Shown piece after piece: positions 1 to 8,496 of a stretch of DNA of 22,035 nucleotides. The notes beneath the pieces are model-generated. The model worked only from the letters and a program-made list of their open reading frames with translations, ran no database searches and was not told the origin of the DNA. Position numbers and translations under genes: made by a program. Source of the DNA: Priapulus caudatus (taxonomy: Eukaryota > Priapulida > Priapulimorpha > Priapulimorphida > Priapulidae); NCBI RefSeq assembly GCF_000485595.1, contig NW_014579042.1:15929-37963 (forward strand), written 5' to 3'. Each line of letters starts with the position of its first letter. The stretch's first letter is position 1.

Positions 1-198
1 ATCAGTCTAGCGCGACAGCCTAACTTACCTACGCAGGAGGCAGGCATCTTGACCTAGTCTTAGGATCCCACAGTGTGCGGCAGAAGCGCCTTAGTCCAGC
101 AATTCTGGATATCAGCGCACACTGACCCCCCCCCCCCCCCAAGTTAATCGAAAATAATCACATGAGCCGGAGAAATGCTCTAGATCAATTTCACATAC
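1..198 (-). other. unresolved FANCE 3' end with a 15-G homopolymer
   Basis: After the exon 7 donor about 20-35 residues should remain in a FANCE protein. Minus-strand bases 96-55 can encode NCWTKALLPHTVGS then stop, resembling the human end FLRKSLKAALKHL in length and spacing, but the segment linking it is missing. Reading through the donor instead gives 26 more residues to a stop at 112, across fifteen G (126-140 on the plus strand). The true last exon may be here or left of the window. Confidence 0.35.
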
Positions 199-397
199 CG
201 TTTTTCCAAACGTTGAAACGACAGCTAGCAGCAGCTTTGCATATTTGATGCTGCTACACAGGCGTGTCGACTCTTGCAACAGTTTAGCTGCTAGTTTACG
301 CTGTAGTGTCTCATCTAGACTCGGTTGTCCACTAACAATCAACTGCACAATTGGGACGACCTCATCAGTCCACAAATACATCGGCTCCAACGTGTAA
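199..397 (-). CDS. FANCE: FANCE exon 7, core of the FANCD2-binding domain
   Basis: Acceptor TTTCATACAG, donor GTATGT. One base completes Ser328, then 66 codons (residues 329-394). LWTDEVVPIVQLIV and SSIKYAKLLLAVVS match human LPWKEETFLVLQSLL and SMAYAKLMLTVM. The acceptor lies inside the first unit of the 68-bp tandem repeat (391-662), so other acceptor copies lie upstream in the intron. Confidence 0.9.
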
Positions 398-3283
398 CTG
401 TATGAAATAAATATTTCATTGGCTCATTACGATAGACTGTCTTCGTTGAAACTTTTAGCGTGTAACCGTATGAAATAAATATTTCATTGGCTCATTACGA
501 TAGACTGTCTTCGCTGAAACTTTTAACGTGTAACTGTATGAAATAAATATTTCATTGGCTCATTACGATAGACTGTCTTCGCTGAAACTTTTAACGTGTA
601 ACTGTATGAAATAAATATTTCATTGGCTCATTACGATAGACTGTCTTTGCTGAAACTTTTAACGTGTGCCTTACCACAGTAATCATGTTGTGAAGCAAAA
701 TCTGCTAAAAAGTGTATTATTTTAAGGCATAGCATTTTAATTAACACTATTACATTATAATTATATCAATGGGTAACTAATTACATACATACCTAAACAC
801 AAAGGTTTTGCTTTCACTGAGTAACGTGTCCTTCACAAGTCTAGCGATCAAGTCACATTGTACAGCACCTACAAAAAATAACAAATTATGGACTGAATCA
901 GATACTAGTACAAGCCCCTAAAACAATTTCCACATTATTTAAAATACCTATTTAAACACGTGGTACTGGACAAAAGCAATGTACCATGTCATTACAAATG
1001 CATAGGTTGACATCTTCTGTGAAACTGTGTCAATAAGCAAACATATGTGACAATGAGTAAACTCTGAAAGGATCCCATAGCAATTTATGCCAAGGCTTAA
1101 CACCATCTCCATTTTCAACAGCCATACGTTCCCAATTTCTAGTTCATGTGATGGGCACAGAATGTTACAATACTTGAGTATAATAGAATAGAAAACTAAA
1201 AACTTTATACAGCCTGTGGTCTAACGTGTTTAACGTCTACTTTAACACGTACCAATAGCATTATTTTTAAAGCAACTGAGAATCACCCCTTCAGCAACCT
1301 GCTTCTGAAACTGCTTTGCAAATGAGCCTATTGTTGTCATGAGGAGTCTCGATGGAGTGTGCTGCAACCCTGCTACCTGATGAACAGAGAATAACACGCT
1401 TGCTAAAGAGCTCTATCCTGCTCCACCTTCCACATGCACACTCTAGTTACACTAGAATTCCATAACAGAGCAGATAGATTCATAAGCATCATAATGGCGA
1501 TATTTATTCTGATGTAAATACCACTATAAAACCTAACCCTATAACTGGCACCAACAGGTACATGAAAGATGTTAAACCACATGCAAGATGTACCTTTAGT
1601 CATACCAAGATATCTTGGTGGATGCACAAACCTTGGGGTAAATTGCCTGTTCGCAAAACTGCACACATGCCGAGTAACTCATGTCTGTGTGTTGATCTCT
1701 TAGGTTGGTGCAGATTCCCGCAAGTTGCTTTACATCGACAGAATCCAATTGCAAGAACTTACATAGATGCGAAACCTGCAGACATGCACACGCATAATAT
1801 AAGCAATGGTACACCAAATGAATTAGGAAACCCAGTGCATCAATTCCTTTATTTCATGACAAAGCACTTTTTCGGTTTATGAAAAGTCATATTTACACTG
1901 TAAGTGCCCATGCTTGGTAACCAACACTGTAGAATAGTTAGGTCATATCTTTTGGCTACCAGAGACTCAATGTGCCAAATAAAACATAGCTAGCTAATTG
2001 TGTACGACTGGTCATGTAAGAGGCTTATTTTTTGAAGGTGAGACGGTTTGTATCTGGACTTAAAAGGTGACTAAGCGATCATTGGGAACCTCACATGAAC
2101 ATAAGCAGTGTACATGTTTGCTAGTCGTAGACTAGTAGTGCGGTCACACAATTCACCATGACTTTCAAAAACCGTTCGACTCATTTCCTGTCTTTACTAG
2201 GTACGGATAGCTAGGTTATTTACACTTGTGCAAGCCTATTCAAATGCGCAGCAACTGTGATTAGAAAATTATCTACCTGTGACGGTGACACGCTTGAAAG
2301 GAGATTTGCTACCTCAACAATACAGCTGCCATCAGTGCCTGCACTGTTTAGGGAATCACGTAGCTTTGCAGCTCCGTCGGCAACACCACAGTCTAATCCA
2401 ATCTCACTTTCACTGTCATGGTTCACTTTCTGGTCTTTATTATGATTGCCATTTTCTACTTGGCACACTTCCAGGGCCACCGGCAATGGTTTTGGTTCAA
2501 ATCCATTAATGTTACTGAGATCATTGTCCCCTTCAATAAAACAGAATTTTAGACCTTTTGCTAGACCACGAGTCTATGGCAACCCTGTCAGCAATCGCCA
2601 CAAATGGGGAATTGGCCATGGTGAATTTTAATTTGATATATTCTGGTTCTAAAAACTTACAAAGCCATTTTTGTAAAATGTTCTGGTTGCGACTAGATTT
2701 CACATTGAACCTTGTAAAGGATTCATTGTCTTTTTGCATCAATTTTACTGTGGCTACATCAAAAAAAGGTTGTACACTCCTGTGCTAGACAACCTGGGTA
2801 CGAGTATATTACGATATATGGCATATGAGTATATGGCATTCTGCATCTGTATCTGGTTAGAAGCTCACTAGGCTACTGAGCACAAGTACTCCTGCAGGTT
2901 GTATTACCATTTGTCAATTTTTACTTTTTATTTCAGTATATTCTCAATTTTGGTGCCACTTGCATCGCTTTTACTGTAAGTGTAACTGAATGAAGCAAGG
3001 TTTAATAAAATGCTCGCAAATATAAACGAAGACAAAGCGTACCTAACTTCCTCTTTTTACTAGAAATCTCTGCGTCGGCAAATGAATTACTGTTGATTTC
3101 TGCTAGTGAAGCCGTATTAATACTATTACTAGTAGTAGTATTAGTATTATTATTGTACAAGTTTGGAGATGAACACGCAAGACGTCGCCATACGCTGACA
3201 AAATTTAATGATTTACGGCGCAATTTATCAGTAACTGATTTGGCTAAATCTATATGTCCACTTGTGAACTTGTACGTCTGCAT
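199..3283 (-). CDS. FANCE: Fanconi anaemia group E protein (FANCE), seven exons, C-terminus unresolved
   Basis: Nuclear subunit of the Fanconi anaemia core complex; in known animals it bridges FANCC to FANCD2 for monoubiquitination during crosslink repair. Model on the minus strand: exons 3283-3043, 2753-2661, 2530-2226, 1775-1632, 1376-1253, 868-793 and 397-199, about 394 residues so far (human FANCE has 536). All junctions are GT-AG and phases agree (1,1,0,0,1,2). Similarity to the human helical C-terminal domain runs in order through exons 3-7: SPSQVD, LAGICTNLRD, HTPSRLL with GSFAKQF, then SIKYAKLLLAVV, which matches the human segment MAYAKLMLTVM. The N-terminal part is short and not clearly homologous, but carries a basic SSKKRKL patch where human FANCE has nuclear localisation signals. 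Introns of 255-450 bp hold nothing further that I recognise. The assignment is from remembered family sequence, not a search. Confidence 0.86.
391..662. repeat. 68-bp tandem repeat, four copies
   Basis: Copies start at 391, 459, 527 and 595, with a five-base remnant at 663. Units differ at only a few positions. The repeat spans the FANCE intron 6/exon 7 boundary. Read on the minus strand, each unit begins with TTACACG preceded by CATACAG, the splice acceptor. Copy 2 has CATACGG, so its AG is lost; copies 3 and 4 keep it. Confidence 0.95.
793..868 (-). CDS. FANCE: FANCE exon 6
   Basis: Acceptor TTATTTTTTGTAG, donor GTATGT. Encodes residues 304-327, AVQCDLIARLVKDTLLSESK and TFVF, matching human AQTELLCCLVKMESL. 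Gly303 and Ser328 are split across the two junctions. Confidence 0.87.
1253..1376 (-). CDS. FANCE: FANCE exon 5
   Basis: Acceptor TTATTCTCTGTTCATCAG, donor GTACGT; 41 codons plus one base (residues 262-302). Begins VAGLQHTPSRLLMTTIGSFA, aligning almost without gaps to human SLTSSASRLLTTALTSFC. Confidence 0.88.
1632..1775 (-). CDS. FANCE: FANCE exon 4
   Basis: Acceptor GTCTGCAG, donor GTTTGT, 48 codons, phase 0 at both ends (residues 214-261). Contains DVKQLAGICTNLRD and SACVQFCEQAIYPK, matching the human helices containing LLRLCTWLL and SNATVLTRSLFL. A second donor (GTATGA, 1613) lies slightly downstream, but the next exon joins best in frame at 1632. Confidence 0.82.
2226..2530 (-). CDS. 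FANCE: FANCE exon 3, start of the helical domain
   Basis: Acceptor TTTTATTGAAG, donor GTGTAA; 101 codons (residues 113-213) preceded by two bases that complete Trp112. The first part is polar and disordered-looking. The last third contains SPSQVDNFLITVAAHL, aligning with human FANCE CSPSQ, the start of the structured C-terminal domain. Confidence 0.8.
2661..2753 (-). CDS. FANCE: FANCE exon 2
   Basis: Acceptor after a T-rich tract ending GATGTAG, and a strong donor GTAAGT. Encodes residues 82-111, TVKLMQKDNESF to LQKWL, with Ala81 and Trp112 split across the junctions. No clear human counterpart; support comes from splice signals and matching phase. Confidence 0.6.
3043..3283 (-). CDS. FANCE: FANCE exon 1 (proposed first coding exon)
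   Basis: Starts MQTYKF at 3283, with an in-frame TGA nine bases upstream. Eighty codons plus one base, ending AAG TTA G before donor GTACGC. Residues about 46-60 are Asn/Thr/Ser-rich, coded by a trinucleotide repeat, followed by a basic SSKKRKL patch (residues 74-80). The start is uncertain: the start region is tandemly duplicated, and an upstream spliced leader is possible. Confidence 0.5.
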
Positions 3284-3465
3284 GATAACTAATCAGAGAA
3301 TTGGATGTTGTTGTTTGATCACAACGTTAACAACGTTGACAACGATGGTAACGTTAACAGTAACAGTAACTGATTTGGCTAAATCTATATGTCCACTTGT
3401 GAACTTGTACGTCTGCATGATAACTAATCAGAGAATTGGATGTTGTGGTTTGATCACAACGATGA
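3229..3465. repeat. 135-bp tandem duplication over the FANCE start region
   Basis: The block from 3229 recurs at 3364, nearly identical for about 95 bases. The two copies are separated by an AAC/GTT trinucleotide-like stretch with AACGTTAAC palindromes. Both copies carry the minus-strand start codon and the codons for MQTYKFTSGHIDLAKSV. Confidence 0.9.
3293..3418 (-). other. upstream ORF from the duplicated FANCE start codon
   Basis: The upstream copy of the duplicated ATG (3418) opens 41 codons and stops at 3293, ten bases before the proposed FANCE ATG at 3283. The first 17 codons repeat those of FANCE exon 1. It would act as a uORF if the transcript starts above 3418. No transcript evidence is available. 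Confidence 0.4.
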
Positions 3466-3530
3466 CAACGTTAACAACAATTTCAAAACACTCGCGCAAA
3501 TTCCATGATGAAACACGGCTCAGCGGTTAT

Positions 3531-3541
3531 AGCGCCATCTA
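3531..3541 (-). promoter_or_regulatory. TAGATGGCGCT motif, CTCF-core-like
   Basis: Minus-strand TAGATGGCGCT fits the 3' eleven positions of the CTCF core (YAGRKGGCRSY), but the upstream CCAS positions do not fit. It lies between the two divergent genes. Confidence 0.35.
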
Positions 3542-3781
3542 TCATCTCGAATAGTATAGCAGCCCTGTGTCACTCCGCCCTTACAATTTATAAGTACTGT
3601 ATTTAAATACAAAAAACCAACTTAGCTTGCCATCTTTTATTTCATTGCTTTTATACGCAAAGAACTGTATTTATTTAAAACTGTAATATACAAATGATAA
3701 CAATACGTAATATAATTATCTAAAGTATAACAGCACTATATTGCGCAAGTCGACAATGTGGGTAACGTGTTTACAATTCGC

Positions 3782-3789
3782 TGACGTAC
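3782..3789 (+). promoter_or_regulatory. TGACGTAC, CRE/ATF-like half site
   Basis: TGACGT core about 40 bp before the first upstream ATG of PPP1R15. Mammalian GADD34 is induced through ATF/CREB-family sites, so the placement is suggestive. An eight-base match can easily arise by chance. Confidence 0.25.
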
Positions 3790-3825
3790 TATTTTACTGA
3801 CTAACCAACCGAGAGAGAAGACATT

Positions 3826-3837
3826 ATGAAAATATGA
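3826..3837 (+). promoter_or_regulatory. four-codon uORF (MKI stop) in the PPP1R15 leader
   Basis: ATG AAA ATA TGA. Its stop overlaps the next ATG (3834) in an ATGA arrangement, so ribosomes finishing it sit on the following start codon. uORFs are known to control translation of vertebrate GADD34 and CReP mRNAs under eIF2alpha phosphorylation. Transcription through this point is inferred. Confidence 0.45.
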
Positions 3838-4088
3838 ATCAGTGGTTTAAATGCGTCAAACTAGTCGTACTTCCGTATTTCATCATAGGTAGCATATTTA
3901 AATGGTTATGCGTTACTTTAAGCAAGCTAGATGGATATACCTATGAAAATATAGACTATATTGTAGGTGCTTATAAATCGTCAAAACGACATGGCCATGA
4001 CTCACTGCCGCTGGTTCCGTATGTTTTATACGAAGTGCAACGCAATCCAACGTCATTGACTAGTAGCATCGCATCATTAGTAGGATAA
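3834..4088 (+). CDS. 84-codon ORF with hydrophobic segment: candidate PPP1R15 amino-terminal exon or long uORF
   Basis: Starts MNQWFKCVKL. Residues about 8-29 are hydrophobic (VVLPYFIIG, FKWLCVTL), followed by a polar tail with a basic SSKRHG patch. Human GADD34 and CReP both begin with a hydrophobic or amphipathic ER-anchoring region, and CReP likewise follows it with an aromatic stretch and a basic segment. That is a resemblance in character, not an alignment. The frame differs from the main ORF at 4180 and an in-frame TGA sits at 4174-4176, so direct fusion needs an intron that I cannot place. A GTATGT donor lies at 4019 and an acceptor-like TTTTACAG ends at 4108, but joining them hits a stop. 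It could equally be a translated uORF. Confidence 0.45.
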   Translation: MNQWFKCVKLVVLPYFIIGSIFKWLCVTLSKLDGYTYENIDYIVGAYKSSKRHGHDSLPLVPYVLYEVQRNPTSLTSSIASLVG

Positions 4089-4179
4089 GCATTGACTTGG
4101 TTTTACAGAACGAAGGATCTTATTTATTATATCATACGCTATCGATTCTGTCACAGTCGTACATGTTAATGCATGACCA

Positions 4180-6828
4180 ATGATGAACAATCAATCGGCG
4201 GCAATGAAACCACTTCATAAGGACGAACGTGATCCCGTGTTTCATCTACACAATGTCGACGTGTGGCCTATAAGCGAGCTGCTGCTGAAGGCAAACGACA
4301 GATCGAAGCCTAACATGGATGTGAGAAAGCCAATATTTGCACGACTTGACGACAGGGGTCAACTGACTGGAAGAGAGAAATTGGGTATTTCTGCGGCTCC
4401 CGGTACAGGAAAGATGGACTTCAATATCGGGCATTATTACTCTCGATGTGCATCGCTGCATGTTCAGGTGAAGGATCCTCATGGTACACAGGGTTTTTGC
4501 AACATGAAACTCGTTGGCGGAAATGCTACTCCAACGCAAGGGCACGTAGATTGGAAAAGGCCCATGGAATACCATAATATTGTGCCGAGCATATCATTTG
4601 CATCAATTCTAAAGAAACCCCCGTATGTAGACCGTTTTGTAGCGCAGGGCTATTCGGGCAGTATGCAGCCGTCGCATTATAATGATATCGTCAGAAATGC
4701 AAAGCCACACAGTGGTCAAGCCGAAACTGCACATGACAGAACACAAAGTTGTGTGGATGGCAAGCATACCAAACGTGGGTCGTCAAGGTTTGGTGATAAT
4801 AACGGCAGAAATATGAACACTGTGATAGGAAATGGAGCCAAGTCTTCGATAGATGTCCCAGGAGCTGAAAGTAGTGTCTCATCCAAAAGACGCCAGCTTC
4901 ATAGACACTCGAAGTTCGCAAATGGGAAACCACCTCACGAGAGGGGGAAAGGTTCTCCGAGTTCATGTACAGATAAGAAGTCCGAAATTAGTAACAATGC
5001 AACACGCTCACATACATCAGGCAGTGCAAGTAACCAGCGCAAACGTGTGGGTGGTGATGTGGTTAACACAGGTAATCGTGGTGCAGCTTCTGAACGGAAA
5101 AGTGCTCCGAATTCGTGTACAGATAAGCGGTCCGAAATTAGTAACAATGCAACATGCTCACAGACTTCAGGCAGTGCAAGTAACCAGCGCAAACTTGTAG
5201 ATGGTGATGTGGTTAACACAGGTGGTTGTGGTGCAGCCATTGAATCGAAAAGTGCTTCTGGTCGTAAGCGAAGGCGTAGGAAGAGGAGAGGCACTCCTAA
5301 TGTTAACTGGAATAGAAGAAACGAGAAAACACCTTTGGCAGAGCTGCAAAAACCAGAAGGCACGCTGGAAAAATATGACTGTTTTGATGGAAAGAGCATC
5401 GCTGAGAATCGGACATCCGAAAATGAACCGACTGCAGAGCCGATCCCCACGACACAGCGAAGTTACGCTAACGTCGTGACGTGTGCTCGGACCGCGTCGC
5501 CGCCACATGCAATTATGAAGACGCTACAGTCTGACAGCAAGTTTGACATTGACAAGCTGGACGGGCTCAGTCGAAACATGAAAAAGTACGATCGCGAAAA
5601 TTTGGTGCGACGGGACGAGAAATTGTCGGCAAGCCCTACGACGAGGTTGCAGGTCAGAACTAACGTGAGCAGTGCCCTCTACTGTTCACAAACGAGGAAT
5701 GATAGTGTACCCACGATACGAGGAAACCACGTTGTCATGTTGCAAAGGCCTCCGACGCCTGAATTCCCCACAGTGAGGAGTGCGCACGCTCTCGTACCGC
5801 CCGCAATGAAGAGGTCAACGCCTACCAACAGATTGCCGTCGAAAGACGTGCCGTCAAACACGCCGTCCGTTCTACCGATCGTAAACAGTGAAGCGGAGAG
5901 ACCGGTTGCTGCTGCGCTGAAGGATCAACTCATAACGAAGCCGAGCAGCGTGTCGGTCGTCTGTGTCGTTGCATCCGTTCCTGCTCAGAGCCTACGTCGG
6001 CCCGTGACAGGACGAGCAAAGGCCTCGTTGACCACGCGAGGAACGCAGACGAACATCAGTCAGGTCGCGAACGCGCCGCTGTTCGTTCACGTCGCGTGTC
6101 GACCCGCGAAGCAGAAAAAGCCGTCGGCGAAGAAGCTCTGGCAGGGGGAGCTACGCGAGCTGGTGGCAGGGGGCGCCACGTCGGTGGCTGCACCGCCGCC
6201 GCAGCAGCAGCATGATCTGTGCGAGGCTGCGGTGCAGTGCGACATAACGCACGGCGAGGCGTCGCACGTCAGTTATGTGCAGCACTTCCCCGCGGCGACG
6301 GCGGCGCCGAAAGACGCGGCATCTCCGCGGTTCGTGGCGCAGTCGGGGCCAAGCGAGAGCCGACGCGGGCCGTCGAGCCTCGAAGCCCGCGCGCTAACTG
6401 ACGACGACGACGACGATGACTACGTGATCGCCGACGGTGCGGGTCGGCGCGCGGCGAGCGAAGGCGACCTCGCGCGTGCCGCGTCGCCGCCGCCGGCCGC
6501 GAGAAAGACGTACACGAACACGGCTCTCAGCTTCATACTCGGCGCGTGCAGCGATGACAGCGACTTCAACGACGACTGGTCGTCGGAAGCGGAGTCCGAG
6601 GCGGCGGCGGCAGCAGGGGGGGACGACACGGAGTGGCGGTGCATGTTCGAGCAGCATCCTCTGCTCGGCGGACTGATGCTGAGGTCGAGCCGCGGCCTCG
6701 AAACCTCGGCTAGCATGCCCTCGCTGCATGTGGCGAGCGACTCCTCTAGTCCACCCCCTAGCAAGCCGACTGAACGAGGGCTCGGCGAATCGGCCGGGAC
6801 GGCGGAAGAGTCTAATTCGAAGAAACAG
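4180..6828 (+). CDS. PPP1R15: PPP1R15 exon 1 (main disordered body)
   Basis: Exactly 883 codons, phase 0, ending AAG AAA CAG before donor GTAGCC. If the intron is kept, only VASQ is added before a stop at 6841, giving an 887-residue protein with no phosphatase-binding core. The last third (about 6000-6750) is much richer in G+C than the rest. Confidence 0.92.
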
Positions 6829-8496
6829 GTAGCCAGTCAGTGATGCTAGTGACATGGTTTCGTTTCTAGTGCAAAATGATTTCTTGTTTGCAGTAATGCA
6901 AAGCTAGCATTTGGGAGTTAGTCTAGTTGTTATTATTGTACAAGGTTGATACCACACAAATATTATGAGATTGACGTGAGGTGAATCAGATGCGTAATGC
7001 TATTCCTGGCCCGAATATTCGAATTCACTAAAGCATGAGTAGGGGAAGGGTGCGGCATGCTGAGAGCATGACCTTTCTATGTTTATGATGTATTTACGTG
7101 TTGTTGTTTATTGCGTTTCAGGTGAAATTTGCCAAAAATCTTGTGAAGATACATCCAATCATCTGTTGGGCGCATGCATACAGAGCAGCAAGGAAAGGAC
7201 CGTGGGAGGAATATGCTCGTGACCGGTAATTACAGTGCTAGCACGCCTGCCGGATGCTCTTTCAATGTTGGCAGCGATGAGCTGGGATCTTTGGCTTTGC
7301 GAAATATCACGATGACCTTAATCATAAAGGATTTGCATTTGGACATTTCAGTTTTGTTGCAGTGATGTTTTGAGCATATGTTTGCAATGGTGTTTTGCAA
7401 AGCCGATGGTCCCTGCTTATCCCTGCCAACATTGAAAGCGTATCCGGCAGTCGTGCTAGTACTGCATTTGCGGTTGTAAGAATGACCGTCTGACAGGGTA
7501 ATTTGTAAAATGTTTTCTAAATTCTGGCTAGAAATTACATCAGGAATAATGCCAATTTAGCTGCCCTGGGGTAATTGAGCCACTGAGACACAACAGAGTA
7601 CAAATGTAGAAGAGATACCTTCTAGTATGGTGTGAGACGTCGCTATAAAAAGTAAGGATGGTATGTCACTTGAGAGCTTGTGGGGAGGCGCCTCATGCTG
7701 CGAGTGAAGAAATGTGCATTTGAGTGCAATTTCCTCACTAGGTGCTGCTGCAGCGTTATGGTTGCATTGAAGCGTGACCATAGCAGGGCATAACATTGGC
7801 CAAAATGTGAGCAGACCCACCCGAAAGTTTAAACAGGCCCTTACAAGTTTGAACCGGCCATAATTTTGTTCAATTTATTCCATTATTAATAAAAGTATTA
7901 GCTTTATGTTTATAAGGCATACTCGTAGTATTTCAGTATTTCATTGCTATCAGTGGAGGTTTACTTGTTTGACAGGAATTGCTGGAACATGATTTACTTC
8001 TTAGTAGTCACTAAGTAAAAACTATTCGGGAAATTGGTAAATATTGTTGATATAAAGGCAAGATAGGCAGAAAAAAATTATAAGCCAAGTGGACTGATTA
8101 TATGGAGGGTTGAACCGGCGACTGCCGGCAAAATAGCGCTACTTTCGCGCACTGCCATAGCGCTGCAGCCTTTGCATGTGGTTTGTTCTGAGACGAAGCA
8201 TGTAATAGAGATAGGCAGTCAGAGAAGCTTCTTAAGAGTTGTTTTTAAAGAGTGGGAGAATTTCATGACGAGGACATCCAAAATGTGGAGTAAAATTTTG
8301 ATGCTATTTGGGATGTATTGGGTACTACTTTGCGATGCATATAAATTCACTATTCTTACGCATGTTTCTTTTATTCAGATCTCGATTCCAGCGCCGAATT
8401 TGTACATTGGAACCGACTCTCGCGAAACATGTTAATCTTCAACACCGGGATGCGGTCTACAAGAGAATGCAAGAGTGTGAGCAGGAGCGTGATTAA
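4180..8496 (+). CDS. PPP1R15: Protein phosphatase 1 regulatory subunit 15 (GADD34/CReP family), three exons
   Basis: Regulatory subunit that docks PP1 and G-actin to dephosphorylate eIF2alpha and restore translation after stress; vertebrate members sit at the ER. CDS exons 4180-6828, 7122-7225 and 8379-8496 give about 956 residues (human 674 and 713). Order: polar disordered N-terminal half; two 50-residue tandem repeats (258-357); a basic GRKRRRRKRRG run (361-371); seven aspartates (741-747); an ALSFILGACSDDSDF block (782-796) matching CReP DYILGGASSD; then the core. Q883-VKF forms the PP1-docking RVxF-type motif, followed by AARKGPWEEYARDRSRF, nearly identical to GADD34 and CReP. The C-terminal tail resembles CReP. 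Start 4180 is the first in-frame ATG after a stop; the 84-codon ORF upstream may supply the true N-terminus. The gene is divergent from FANCE. Confidence 0.95.
4951..5250 (+). repeat. in-frame 150-bp tandem repeat in PPP1R15 exon 1
   Basis: Two 150-bp units, 4951-5100 and 5101-5250, encode 50-residue repeats sharing SEISNNAT, TSGSASNQRK and GDVVNTG. The second runs into the basic GRKRRRRKRRG stretch. Function unknown. Confidence 0.93.
7122..7225 (+). CDS. PPP1R15: PPP1R15 exon 2 (PP1 and actin docking)
   Basis: Acceptor TTTATTGCGTTTCAG, donor GTAATT. Encodes residues 884-917, beginning VKFAKNLVKIHPIICW and continuing AYRAARKGPWEEYARD. The Trp of GPWE corresponds to the actin-contacting Trp of GADD34. 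Arg918 is split over the junction. Confidence 0.97.
7232..7465. repeat. inverted repeat (foldback) in PPP1R15 intron 2
   Basis: Left arm 7232-7304 and right arm 7393-7465 are reverse complements over about 72 positions with roughly a dozen mismatches. They share CTAGCACG, CTGCCGGAT, CTTTCAATGTTGGCAG and GGCTTTGC. The spacer is 88 bp. The left arm begins six bases after the donor. I see no clear target-site duplication. The rest of the intron (7466-8378) shows nothing I recognise. Confidence 0.85.
8379..8496 (+). CDS. PPP1R15: PPP1R15 exon 3 (C-terminal)
   Basis: Acceptor TTTCTTTTATTCAG. One base completes Arg918, then SRFQRRI, 31 further residues and TAA. RDRSRFQRRI matches both human paralogues, and the tail HRDAVYKRMQEC parallels CReP HRERMFNRLQGTC. 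Confidence 0.96.

Larger units (their letters stand above)
3284..3825. promoter_or_regulatory. divergent promoter interval between FANCE and PPP1R15
   Basis: About 540 bp separate the proposed minus-strand FANCE start from the plus-strand leader of PPP1R15, so both genes probably fire from here. Apart from the 135-bp duplication it is AT-rich, with a TAGATGGCGCT motif at 3531-3541 and a TGACGTAC motif at 3782-3789. No clear TATA box. The promoter role is inferred from layout. Confidence 0.55.

Noticed and set aside
1604-1619. Perfect 16-bp palindrome ACCAAGATATCTTGGT
   Set aside because: Isolated, next to FANCE exon 4 in an intron; no repeat family or other support.
3093-3554. 153-codon plus-strand ORF with a hydrophobic start and duplicated motif
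   Set aside because: It is antisense to FANCE exon 1; the hydrophobic run comes from a trinucleotide repeat and the repeated motif from the 135-bp duplication.
4246-5508. Minus-strand ORFs of 91-171 codons
   Set aside because: They lie antisense to PPP1R15 exon 1, with no family resemblance or splice support.
7174-7365. 63-codon plus-strand ORF
   Set aside because: Out-of-frame overlap with PPP1R15 exon 2, whose own frame encodes the conserved PP1-binding core.
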